Source: Candidula unifasciata
Taxonomy: Eukaryota; Mollusca; Gastropoda; Stylommatophora; Geomitridae
Reading direction: 5' to 3'
Assembly (NCBI GenBank): GCA_905116865.2
Contig: CAJHNH020006224.1
Location: forward strand, 291,001-355,000
Length of the DNA: 64,000 nt
The notes beneath the pieces are model-generated. The model was not told the origin of the DNA, searched no databases, and worked only from the letters and a program-made list of their open reading frames with translations. Numbering within the stretch: position 1 is the stretch's first letter; every line of letters starts with the position of its first letter. The position numbers and the translations under genes are program-made. Below are positions 52,205-64,000 of the stretch, piece by piece.

Positions 52205-52345
52205 CATTGTTACATATTTAGCTTATTTGTATGCGGACTGTTGGTTCCTCGCATCGCCTTTAGATGCATTCCGACTTCGAAAGACACCGTCTAATAAGTC
52301 GACTTTTACGGCACGATTTTTAGGTGGCGGTGGGTCTACCCCCCC
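52205..52345 (+). mobile_element. SINE A fragment
   Basis: AGCTTATTTGTATGCGGACT, GACTTCGAAAGACACCG, GGTGGGTCTACC and a C-rich tract. Confidence 0.75.
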
Positions 52346-52479
52346 CCTCCCCCCCACCCCATCCCCCCATCCACCATACCTTTCTTATTCACCAATGGAG
52401 CTCAGGAGCGGACAAGGGAGGAATAGTCATGTACTGGTAAATGACCTCTGACTGAACGTTTAAAAAAAGATAAAGGTTG

Positions 52480-52705
52480 TTGCGTATCCTTTACAGGACG
52501 TTGCAGAACCAACCCTAACAGCCCATGGCTGTTGTGTGGTTTCTCTAGGCAAATTACGTCCAGTAGTTTGCCATTGCTTCTGGACGGTCGGCTTTCTTGA
52601 TACCACTGTCGAAACCAACGCAAGGCGCATTGCCCGCAGCTGGGATCGAACCCGGCATCCCGGCATTACGAAGCGAAGTGTTCGCATCGACTTAGCCACA
52701 GAGCC
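52480..52705 (-). mobile_element. SINE C, full length
   Basis: TTGCGTATCCTTTACAGGAC, CCAGTAGTTTGCCATTGCTT, GATACCACTGTCGAAACCAA and GCAGCTGGGATCGAACCCGG. Confidence 0.88.
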
Positions 52706-52864
52706 GACGACTGAACGTTTATCTGATTAAAAACCTACGGACAGCGTGTAGTTCTGAAAAGCAGAACCATTTTCCAAGGGTATTCTAAGTAGGCTTCAAC
52801 ACAAAAGGCAACGAGTGTAAATCTACACGGTAAGAACGGAAAGGCAACCGTTCTATTAGTTAAG

Positions 52865-52945
52865 TTAGTTGCGTATCCTTTACAGGACGTTGCAGAACCA
52901 AACCCAACAGCCCCTGGCTGTTGTGAGGGTTTTCTAGGCTCCTTA
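52865..52945 (-). mobile_element. SINE C, 3-prime fragment
   Basis: Repeats TTGCGTATCCTTTACAGGAC and AACAGCCCCTGGCTGTTGTG, and stops before the tRNA-like head. This is typical 5-prime truncation. Confidence 0.8.
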
Positions 52946-53232
52946 TGGAAATGAAACTTTTCAAATATGCAGAAGTCTGATTTCTAAGGTACTCATTTCC
53001 TCGAAAAGAATCATTAAAATAATAATAAGAACAAGAAGGGTGCGGAGAAGGAGGAACTAATAAAGTAAAATAAGGATGGTGAAGTGTGAATACAGAAAAG
53101 ACAAAACAGAAATGTAAATTTGATAACCATGTCACCGAGTATAAGAGCAAGGTAATGAAGAACAAAGTTAACTAGAAGACAGAAACACATATTTCGAGTG
53201 GTGTGCAACTCCGACTTTCACATATACTAGAT

Positions 53233-53429
53233 CAGTGGTTCTCAACCTATGGGTCACAACGCTTCTGGGAGTCGAACAAACCTTTTACAAGGGTCGCCTA
53301 AGATCGTCGGAAAACACACATTCATCGAAGTTATGAAATAGCAACGATAATAATTTTACGGTTGGGGGTCGCCACAACATGACAAACTGTATTAAAGGGT
53401 CGCGGCGTTAGGAAGGCGGAGAACCACTG
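53233..53429. mobile_element. hAT-type MITE, 197 bp
   Basis: Termini CAGTGGTTCTCAACCT and CAGTGGTTCTCCGCCT (complement), the classic hAT end. Flanks TACTAGAT (53225-53232) and TACAAGAT (53430-53437) are an 8-bp target duplication with one mismatch. Internal GGGTCGC words are as in vertebrate and invertebrate hAT MITEs. Confidence 0.92.
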
Positions 53430-53514
53430 TACAAGATGATGAGATGTGAGTGACCCACTCACGTCTAAGCCGACTCTTCCTAGCAGACACTAATCTCCGC
53501 TACCAATTTTACAA

Positions 53515-53610
53515 GCCTGGGTTGATCCCAGAGCCATATCAGACGCGACATTAATCAACCCCGGCAGCTCCTGGAGAAGTAAACGATGCGTCAATGTGTT
53601 GATGATAAGA
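53515..53610 (+). mobile_element. SINE B-like fragment
   Basis: GGGTTGATCCCAGAG, then CTGGAGAAGTAAACGATGCG. Weak match. Confidence 0.35.
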
Positions 53611-53829
53611 AAGTACATAAATTACTACTCCACAGGGAGTCTCAAGCAGAAATTTGGTAGTCACTGCGTGTGAATTCCCCATGCAGATTCTGGAGGCCCT
53701 TTTTTCGGGTCAAAATAAAACAAATTGCAGACCGAAACTTCATAACCTATGACAATATTTGCTAATGTAACATAACATAACCCTTGATCGGTTACGGTCG
53801 TGGAGGTGTGTCGATAGAAGCACTATCAC

Positions 53830-54060
53830 ACAAAGCCCGCTATCTTTCTGTGTCTGCCGCTTGATGAACAAGTGAATGATAACTTAGTCCTGTCCATTTC
53901 TTGATGTTGTCATTTCAGATTCTTCTTTGCCCTCCTCTTCTTCGACTACACCCCCTCCTCCTCGCTCCCAGTGTTCCCTGAAGTACAGTCTCTGCAATCG
54001 AATCATGTCTCACAATGTGCCCAAACCAAGCTAACTTGCGACGTTTATCCACTGCAGAGG
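53830..54060 (-). mobile_element. LINE ORF2 C-terminal fragment
   Basis: The minus strand reads RKLAWFGHIVRHDSIAETVL, QGTLGARRRRG and NDNIKKWTGLSYHSLV. WFGH..RHDS...T.LQGTL and D.IK.WTGL are characteristic. One stop and one shift. Confidence 0.85.
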
Positions 54061-54079
54061 GAAGCTCCTGATGTCAGAC

Positions 54080-55860
54080 AAATTTGTCTATTTTGTCTCT
54101 GACATATTTGTTAGTATTGTGTTCTAAATAATTCTTGTGCTTATCTTAGAATAATTTAGAATTGTGTATTAGAAAACATTAATTTAGAAACGTTATGAAA
54201 AGACAAATATATAGACTAAAAAGTGTTGTAAAACAGTCGCTAAACAGTCAGTCTGCTCCATTCAGTTCCCTACTGCATTAGCGTTCTGAACGGGTAAACA
54301 AAGGACCGTCTGTGCTCTTTCATCCTTCCCTGAGAATGCTATGTATACTAACCAACTACCCAAAATGCCCCTCGATAGCAGCTTTGCTTTTCAAAACTAC
54401 AAGCTGTCTGCTGGTTTTTATGAGACAAATTCACAATGCGTCCCTCTTAGAAAAATTTAAAATGGTTAATTTGCAGATATGAAAAGACAAATAACACGAA
54501 GTCATTATTAACAGATCAAGAAGCTGTAACGCTCTAGACAAAACTGAACAAACAGATCAGTTTATCTGTATAGGTAGTAATTTTGAGTGCTAGGAATTTG
54601 CAAAGTAATGAGAATTATCGCCACATCACTCCGGACAAATCCACAAGTGCTCCGATCTCCTTCTCAAAAGCCTCACAAGAGTAAAACGACTGATAAAGCT
54701 TGTTATTTGTCGAAGTATCTAACATCGTGTGCCCCTTGGTGAAAGGGAAGCTGCTCCCGAAAATTTATAGTCATTAATGTAATACTGTGTAAAACGAAAC
54801 AAATATTAAAAAAAAAAAAGGGGGGGGGGGGGAAGAAGATTTATACTTGATAAAATCCTAAACAAACCAAAAATTGTAATTGCTAACAAAGTAATTTTTC
54901 AGTTCAAGCTTGTGCCATAGATTTAAAAAATGAATTCCCTTCTTCTTGTTTTACATCTGCGCGAAAAGTACACGAACTGATACATGCTGTTACGGTTGGC
55001 AAGAACTGAGAAACACGACAATTCAAGCCCAACTGCAAAGACCTTGAATATAACGACGACGAGGATGATGATGATAGAGTGTACGGTCACAAAAAACCCT
55101 CATCATACACTGGCTTAGAAAATGTAAAAACCTAACATTTCACAACACAGTGGAAGCATTGTCGTCTTGTGTGGTACCCACAATGCGCTATTCCGAGACA
55201 GACATCAATACTGCAGATCTAATTCTTTGATTACACCGCATTCACAGAGCGATAATCAATATTTTGAAATGCACTAGTCAATATTATATGTTGAATATCT
55301 CAATTTTGCCCACAACATAATTCCATACTCGTTGATTCAAGTGGGTGGTTTCATAATTAACTAATGCAGCAATTAAATAATAATAATAAAAATCATCTAA
55401 TAAAAATGATTTTTTTAAATGAACTGATTGTTATGTAATACGTGTATTTCAGTGGAACGGTTTCGTTTTGGTTGTTGTGTTGTTAATTATTTCAAAATAT
55501 GTTGATGTGACTGTAGTATAATAAAAAGAAGAGCTCCACAGGGAGCTCAGCAGGAGTCCATTAATCATCAGTAGAAAGGTCCTTCGTCGACGATTGTTTC
55601 AGCCCATGTAACCGATGAGACATCATGAAGTATGCTAGATCGTAAATTGTGCGAAGTATTACTTGTTTGCATTATTTAAAATCGGGCAAACGCCATCTTG
55701 TCACAAACAACGGAAATGAATCCGCGGGTGATGATAACGAGAAATGAATTCAAATGTATGATCAAAATACAACAAGGATGTCGTTAAAAAGACGACTAAT
55801 TAAGAAATCGGAATGAATCTGTCTGAGAAGTGTTGAAACACCGTCTGGTTACACATTGGT
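54080..55860. other. Gene desert, no feature recognised
   Basis: AT-rich, with a short A12-G12 tract near 54810-54832. No repeats of the named families and no supported exon. Confidence 0.4.
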
Positions 55861-55864
55861 TATT

Positions 55865-55970
55865 CTGTAAACCAGATGTGCACGCAAAACTCAAGTTATG
55901 GAATAAAACCAAAGTCTAGAAGTGGACGAACAAGCAGACAAATCCCCCGGAGTTTACAGACTGTGATCGA
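55865..55970 (-). mobile_element. SINE A fragment
   Basis: ACCAGATGTGCACGCAAAAC, AAGTCTAGAAGTGGACGAAC and GGAGTTTACAGACTG. Confidence 0.7.
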
Positions 55971-56479
55971 AAGACTCAATCATCTACATTTACGAATATT
56001 CTTCCTAAAAAGAGATACACATACATGTCTCAGCTCACACTAATTTGAGTGTAAAGATAGTTTCTGCAACGGTGGCAACTTGTTGCTTATCATGAAAAGA
56101 TATCAAATGAAATCAAAAGTACGTCTAGTCAGCTTTATATTATCACCACGACAAATGACAAGTGAACGTTGCTGCTAGAACGCTTTCATCAGCAAATAAC
56201 GTGAATAGACAATGTTTCAATTATATATAAGAATCATAAAATAACATGAGGTATCTGCGAGAACAATCCACATTTCTGTCTGGCCAGTTGAAGCACACGT
56301 GTGAATACAGGAAACGAATTCTAGCTAGAAAATACTGTGGCAAGCAAGGACCGTAAAAGGACCATAACTCCTAAATATTTGATAAAGCTCATAAAGAATT
56401 TGCACCAGATGCTTAGTCTACGATAGACTTTGGCAATGCTTCCTCGACATAGCTTTATCGGCATAGTATCTTATAAATA

Positions 56480-56560
56480 TAAATCGCGGTAGTGCAGTCG
56501 CTTGAAAAACTGTCTACCCATCTGTTGGCCCCTGGTTCGAATATTTATCGAGATCAATCA
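56480..56560 (+). repeat. tRNA-like sequence, probably a SINE head
   Basis: GCGGTAGTGCAGTCGCTTGA and CCTGGTTCGAATATTTA have A- and B-box character. No cloverleaf with paired acceptor arms was found. Confidence 0.3.
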
Positions 56561-57159
56561 ATCAGGTAATGTTTTTTTCCCCTTGCTTCTTCTTCTCGTG
56601 ATCGCTTTCTGATTTAACAGACAGACAAGTTTTTTGTTTTATTGATAAACTTGACTGTTTTTAGGAGTTCCTTTTTAGTTCCATACAACTCTGTGTAAAG
56701 TGTTGACTCAGTGGGCCAGTATTCCATTCCTAATGGGGTGTACAAGAGACATTCTTGCATGGCATGTTCTGTAGTTTATATACACAACACTCTCCAACTG
56801 TATTGATGTCTATCTGTTACTCGCTTGCCTTTAACTTTTCCCTACAGTATGACTTTTATAAGAGTACAATGCGTTTTAATGTAATGTTCAGTGGCGTATC
56901 TAAGGTATGACAGGTAAAGCAGGGGCCCTGGGTGACATTTAGAGGAAGCCTTATTTTTTTCAAGTGAAAGTGCCTCACCTGGAGGGACCTCAGTGAGTTT
57001 CACTTTGTTGAAGAAGGTTAGAAGGACGCACATCCTACAAAAACAACACTCACCCCCTGATCAGCACCGTTCACTCTCACACACACACACACACGTTTTC
57101 ACGCACGCACATCACATTCACACAAGTTAAGCAAAAGTAGACTGTCTTCTTATGTGGCT

Positions 57160-57375
57160 TTAGGCGTATTGGGCATATGGGGCAAAACCTATGTTCAGCA
57201 TCACACCGGTCGTCTTTACTTCCTAAGAATTTACCTGGTAGCCATTTAAGTCTGGGTCCACCTAGGACACCAAGATCCACCCCACACCCACCAAAAACAA
57301 AGCCCAGCTCCGTCAAGATCTGAACCAACGACCTTCAAACCGTAGGCGAGCGTCCAACCGCTACACCAAGGCTCT
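57160..57375 (-). mobile_element. SINE B, full length
   Basis: Minus strand: CTTGGTGTAGCGGTTGGACG (A box), GGTCGTTGGTTCAGATC (B box), GGCTACCAGGTAAATTC and GGAAGTAAAGACGACCGG. Confidence 0.8.
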
Positions 57376-57383
57376 CTTACTCG

Positions 57384-58861
<1,478 letters not shown>

Positions 58862-58901
<40 letters not shown>

Positions 58902-58935
58902 CACACACACACACACACACTCACACTCACACTGA
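58862..58935. repeat. (TA)n(CA)n microsatellite
   Basis: TA run then ACAC and CACT repeats. Confidence 0.95.
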
Positions 58936-58974
58936 TATATATGTATAATTCCATCTGTTGAATGTTTCTTGCAA

Positions 58975-59130
58975 AGGAGTTACACAGGCTTCCTAAGTGA
59001 GCACTAGTCCGGCGTAATGATGTCCATATCCTTCACCAAGTGCTGACTGGTCTACAAAATAAAGGTCTAACCCTATGTGCCCAATAATTTTGAAGGTGTG
59101 GAAACGGGTCTTTACCTTTACTTTAAGTCT
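58975..59130 (+). mobile_element. SINE B tail
   Basis: AGTGCTGACTGGTCTACAAA, TATGTGCCCAATAATTTTG and ACGGGTCTTTACCTTTACTT. Confidence 0.7.
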
Positions 59131-59352
59131 TTAAAAAAAAAACACACTGGGTACTGGCTAATGGAGATTACTACAGTTTTCTGGATCTCCAGCCATTTGC
59201 AACCTAATCAATCGGTACGCCCCTTAGCAACTCTGCTGTCGTTTGCAGCCGTTTCGGTACCAGTGTATTCAATTAGTTTGTTTTTGTTGTTGCCGTTAGA
59301 TGCGGCCCTGTGGACACAAAACATGCAGAGGGACATTACCTTCCTCTTAGTT

Positions 59353-60130
59353 CATGCCGTGCAGCATTGGTAGTCATGTCTATCCACAACCTTCTGTCCC
59401 GTTTACTTTCAGTCAACTCTGACACAGATAATCTTCCATAGTCCATGCCGTGTAGCACTGGTAGTCATGTCTATCCACAACTTTCTGTCTCGTGTACTTT
59501 CAGTCAACTCTGACACAGATGATCTTCCATAGTCCTTGCCGTGTAGCACTGGTAGTCATGTCTATCCACAACCTTCTGTCTCGTGTACTTTCAGTCAACT
59601 CTGACACAGATGATCTTCCATAGTCCTTGCCGTGTAGCACTGGTAGTCATGTCTATCCACAACCTTCTGTCCCGTTTACTTCAGTCAACTCTGACACAGA
59701 TGATCTTTCATAGTCCTTGCCGTGTAGCACTGGTAGTCATGTCTATCCACAACCTTCTGTCCCGTTTACTTCAGTCAACTCTGACACAGATGATCTTCCA
59801 TAGTCCTTGCCGTGTAGCACTGGTAGTCATGTCTATCCACAACCTTCTGTCTCGTGTACTTTCAGTCAACTCTGACACAGACGATTCTCCATGCCATGAT
59901 GTCAAAATATTCAGCATCTTTTTTCTCGGTCTCCCTCTGCCACTCCTCACCTCCAACTTTCCTACTGTCACAATGTATTTCAGTTTTCTTCTTCTTGTCA
60001 CACGACGAAAGAATGTAGATTGTCTCTTTCTGATGTGGACGATCAATTTTCTTCGTGAGTCAGTTTCTCTCAAGACATTATCATTACTCTTTCTATCTGA
60101 CCAGGGTTTTCTCATCATCCACCTATAAAA
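59353..60130 (-). mobile_element. LINE tail with 91-bp array, six units
   Basis: On the minus strand ORF2 reads [60 protein letters not shown]. Its last segment then repeats with unit starts at 59806, 59716, 59626, 59535, 59444 and 59353 (spacings 90 or 91). The coding part from 60130 to about 59890 has no frame break. Confidence 0.9.
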
Positions 60131-60139
60131 CCACATCTC

Positions 60140-61000
60140 CGCAGCTTCGAATTAATATTTCACTAATTTACGAACGGTCCGTGATTCACTTCCGAATATC
60201 AAGACATGATTTGTATAGCTTTTAATAATTCTCTTTCTCTTCTCAATTGACAAAAATAGATTACATAAGACATTCTTCACTTTGTAAAATGCTGTCTTTG
60301 CATGAGCTATTCTATATTTAACTTCTTTAATAATCTTCAATCTGATATTATCAGGGTACCCAATAACTTAAACATAGGACGCCAACTATGGATATTAAAA
60401 CACCCAGAAGGATTACTATCCATTACGACAAAAACATCAAGTATGACACGAACTGAAACGAAAACATCGGGAATGATACTACCAATGAAAACATAAACAT
60501 CGATAGAAATATTTTGCTCTAACCTACACTTCCAGGACTAAGCAAATTTTGACTGGACCATGAAATATTCTGCGAAGTAAAGGCGGTATAGTGTTTCATA
60601 AGTTTTCATATATCTGAAAAATACCATTGTTTTGAAAGCACATTTTAATGCCTAATGATGTTGGTGATTTGTTTATTTTTCCTATGAATGGAAGCATTTG
60701 AGACACCCTGTAACATGAAGCCAGTACCATACACCCAGCACACAAAAATCACTCCTTTATTTGTACTTACAAACATAAAGATTTTTTTGCAAGTCAAGTC
60801 TAGCGGTCAAAACTTCTGCTACTGCAACTATCGAGCACTTACTATAAACAAAAACTCTCTAGTACTTATAACCAGGGCTTTTGTTCTGGCGGTACTCAGT
60901 ACCTGCACTTTTTTTTAGGCATAATTTTTTTTTTCAGGGCTACTGTAACAGACATATTGGGGTGAGTACCGGCACTAGTTTGAGACATTATTTGATTGGT
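60140..61000. other. No feature recognised
   Basis: AT-rich. 60890-60970 has CGGTACTCAGTACCTGCAC facing GGGTGAGTACCGGCAC, a possible small foldback. Confidence 0.3.
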
Positions 61001-61009
61001 ACTATCTGG

Positions 61010-61222
61010 GGGAGGGTCTGTGGCTTAGGCTTTGCGAACGCGCATGGTAATGTCGGGGTGCCTGGTTCGATCCCAGCTGCGTTGGTTTCGACAGTTGTAC
61101 CGAGCGCTGACCTTTCAGTAGCAATGACAAACTGATGAACGTACAATTTGCGTAGAAAAACCACAACAGCCAAACAATGCTGGGGTTGGTTCTGTAACGT
61201 CCTGTAAAAGATACGCAACTAA
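61010..61222 (+). mobile_element. SINE C, full length
   Basis: CTGTGGCTTAGGCTTTGCGA (A box), CTGGTTCGATCCCAGC (B box), AACCACAACAGCCAAACAAT and GTAACGTCCTGTAAAAGATA. About 20 bases between the B box and the GTTTCGAC word are missing. Confidence 0.88.
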
Positions 61223-61348
61223 CTATCTGGGGAAGGAAAGGCACTCTGCCTATAACACAGAGTGAACGCATCTAAAACGATGTAATGAACACGTTCATCC
61301 ATAGGTATACAATTGATACTAAGAGAATAGCATTAGCACAAACACACC

Positions 61349-61506
<158 letters not shown>

Positions 61507-61902
61507 AAAGCCACTTTACTAGAATACACAATATGAAAATTAGAAATAGAGTCTAGAAAGCATTTCTCTGGGTACTTTTTTATTTGTTTTGTTAGAGGCA
61601 TTGCCAGTATACAACACACCCTCGAAATAAGACTTAAAGTAATGATCAATTTAATCGACTAATCAACAAACGGCACGAAGTAAACACCACACGCGCAGAT
61701 ATAATATTAAAAACATTACCAGACTTTAAAAAACAACCGCAATGTCCTAGCTCTATTTACCGCCCCCCCCCCTCCTCTTCCCGTCGGTTTTTTAAATTTT
61801 GTATTTGTATTTTACAGATGTGTCGACAGTATAGAACACGAGGCGTCTTTTAAAAATACCTTACGTAATGAACAAGTTCATCCACCAGTATGCGAATAAC
61901 CC

Positions 61903-61983
61903 GAAGAGAAAAACACCACAGGCGCAAACGAAGAGAAAAACACCACAGGCGCAAACGAAGAGAAAAACACCAGAGGCACAAAC
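61903..61983. repeat. 27-bp tandem repeat, three units
   Basis: Unit GAAGAGAAAAACACCACAGG plus CGCAAAC. In phase with a short frame but embedded in non-coding sequence. Confidence 0.9.
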
Positions 61984-62810
61984 AGGCAATTAAACCACCG
62001 TACTACAAAGTCACGTTCGACGCTCAAGTCGGACCTGTACAAAGTAATCCCTTGGCTTTATATCTTTCCACCTTTAAAGTTCAAGACATTGTCGAGAAAA
62101 CCCCGTTCTAATTACCTTTTATAGACGCACTGGCTATCAGTATAGAACTCCGCACGTTCCAGAAACTAGAAGAAAATCCTAAGTCTAAATCTCATTTTCA
62201 GAAACACAATGCGAATCTATGCCACGAATACACCTTTTCATCACCACGAATTACTCTCAGGAATAACTAACTACTCGTCTTGATCTCTTGGCGATAAACT
62301 GTAAACACCTACCATGTTACTGCTCTCTACCCGATGCTATTTTGGAAAATATAAGCGATGGCTTTCTGGCGCCACATTGGCTGCAAGTCACGTGGGTGTC
62401 TAAATATAGATATACAAATTAGGTCGATGGAGGTTTTTTCCCCCTTCTAACGTTGTAAGGTACATTTTGTTTCTCCTCATACCCGTCACATCGCTAACAC
62501 ACATAGATACACGCACTCTCTCCCGATGTGAGGTTGTTGCAGGTACATCTGCTTCTTACCTTCTCTCAACCGTCATTGCACATACATTCACACGTACAAG
62601 CACACGAACACTTAACCCCCAGCCCCTCGCATATACGCACAAGCATACGCGTAATAATACACACAATGCACCACATTCATAATCTGGTTAGAGTCAGGAG
62701 GGGAAGAAAATATCACGTAAACTGAAAATAGATTCGAGATTTCTTCTCGTGAGCTCATTCTGTTTCCCCCACTCACATTCCACAGGCAACTGACTAAACG
62801 CTCACACATC

Positions 62811-63350
62811 TCTCTCTCTCTCTCTATCTCTGTCTCTCTCTCTCTCTTTGTCTCTCTATCCCTCTCTCTCTGTCTCTCTCTGTCTGTCTCTCTCTCTCTG
62901 TCTGTCTCTCTGTCTCTCTGTCTCTCTCTGTCTCTCTATCCCTCTCTCTCTGTCTCTCTCTCTGTCTGTCTCTCTCTCACTCTCTCTCTGTCTCTCTCTG
63001 TCTCTCTCTATCCCTCTCTGTCTGTCTCTCTCTCTGTCTGTCTCTCTCTGTCTCTCTCTCTGTCTCTGTCTCTCTTTCTATCTCTGTCTCTGTCTCTCTC
63101 TATCTCTGTCTCTATCTCTCTCTATATCTCTCTCTGTCTCTCTCTCTATGTGTCTCTCTCTGTGTCTCTCTCTATCTATATATCTCTCTCTCTGTCTCTC
63201 TCTATCTCTATCTCTCTCTATCTCTCTGTCTCTCTGTCTCTCTCTCTCTCTCTGTCTCTCTCTCTGTCTCTCTCTCTGTGTCTCTCTTTGTCTCTCTGTC
63301 TGTCTGTCTCTCTCTCTCTCTCTAAATATATATATATATATATATATATC
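62811..63350. repeat. Long (TCTC/TGTC)n(TA)n microsatellite, about 540 bp
   Basis: Alternating TCTC with TGTC and TATC variants, closing in a TA run. The long poly-Leu-Ser frames are artefacts. Confidence 0.98.
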
Positions 63351-63424
63351 ACACAACTGCATAGGCAGTTGCAGTAGCAGAAGCTTTACCGCTAGACTTG
63401 ACTAGGATTGACAGCTCTCCTGTC

Positions 63425-63574
<150 letters not shown>

Positions 63575-63734
63575 GAAAAGAGGAGTTAGATACGCATCGA
63601 CAAACAGTCAGTCAAAGTGCACCGACACACATATTACAAGGTATGTGATAAGATACATTTTTTAAGGAAAAAAAGGAGAGGCAGCTCAAGTGGCACAATC
63701 CTAGTTTAAAAGCATAATAATAATAAAAATGTAA

Positions 63735-64000
63735 CAGTAAAGAACCCTTTTTCCACGCCTCCAAGCGTACTGGGCATATTATTTCTTCGTTCGTCATATA
63801 TTAGCCAAATAGGTCTAAATTTATATTAACTTAACAAAGACCAATCAGCACTTGGATAGGGATGTCTTGCCGCCTTTACTTCCCAAGACTCTACCTGGTA
63901 CCCAATCAAGACTGAGTCGAATTTGATGTCAGGTCTTTTTTGAAAACAGTCCGGTACCGTCAGCACCTGAACCCATGACTTTCCGATAGCGTCTAGCCAC
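63735..64000 (-). mobile_element. SINE B, cut by the window end
   Basis: Minus strand: GTGGCTAGACGCTATCGGAA, CATGGGTTCAGGTGCTGACG (B box), TTGGGTACCAGGTAGAG, GGGAAGTAAAGGCGGCAAG and GGGTTCTTTACTGTTACATT. Confidence 0.85.

Noticed and set aside
59583..60128. 181-codon + strand ORF with repeated HSPCRVALVVMSI
   Set aside because: Antisense reading of the 91-bp LINE-tail array.
62848..63405. 185-codon Leu/Ser-rich ORF
   Set aside because: Translation of the CT/TGTC microsatellite.

Overview
This is a eukaryotic, animal nuclear window that is poor in genes and dense in repeats. The best guess is a lophotrochozoan, probably a gastropod mollusc. The basis is spliced genes with GT/AG introns, animal complex I accessory subunits, a small heat shock protein with two alpha-crystallin domains (an architecture known from flatworms and molluscs), and heavy loads of non-LTR retrotransposon tails and tRNA-derived SINEs. 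No species is claimed.

Four genes are recognised. (1) RPS11 on the + strand has five exons between 22942 and 28322 and gives a complete 158-aa protein. (2) NDUFV3 on the - strand has its last two coding exons at 19695-19824 and 17760-17908; the upstream mitochondrial-leader exon was not found. (3) NDUFA7 on the - strand is a complete intronless 117-codon ORF at 18279-18632. It lies inside the last NDUFV3 intron and looks like an mRNA retrocopy. (4) A six-exon small heat shock protein on the - strand runs from 44003 to 33641 and gives 324 aa with two alpha-crystallin domains. Two orphan terminal exons (928-1005 +, 5352-5473 -) belong to genes I could not name.

The rest is mostly mobile DNA. 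Recurring families, named here for reference: SINE A (about 300 bp, more than 20 copies, (GAA)n tail when read in the opposite sense to most copies listed as +, variable poly-C tract); SINE B (tRNA-like head, body with the GGGTACCAGGT and GGGAAGTAAAGGCGG words, tail ending GGATCTTTACTTTT); SINE C (tRNA-derived, A box near TGTGGCTTAGGCG, B box GGTTCGATCCCAG); SINE D (tRNA-like, two copies); repeat E (unclassified, 15.9-17.0 kb plus fragments); several LINE ORF2 3-prime tails; hAT-type MITEs with 8-bp target duplications; a 281-bp palindromic MITE (two copies); and a Helentron-like block.

Layout: 0-16 kb holds repeats and two orphan exons; 16-22 kb repeat E, the SINE A hairpin and the NDUFV3/NDUFA7 nest; 22.9-28.3 kb RPS11; 28-33 kb LINE and SINE debris; 33.6-44 kb the sHSP gene with repeat-filled introns; 44-64 kb is a gene desert of LINE tails, MITEs, satellites and very long microsatellites. 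A theme across the window is that internal pieces of mobile elements have expanded into short tandem arrays (91-bp, 58-bp and 29-bp units). NDUFV3 and RPS11 face away from each other. NDUFV3 and NDUFA7 both encode accessory subunits of mitochondrial complex I and lie on the same strand.
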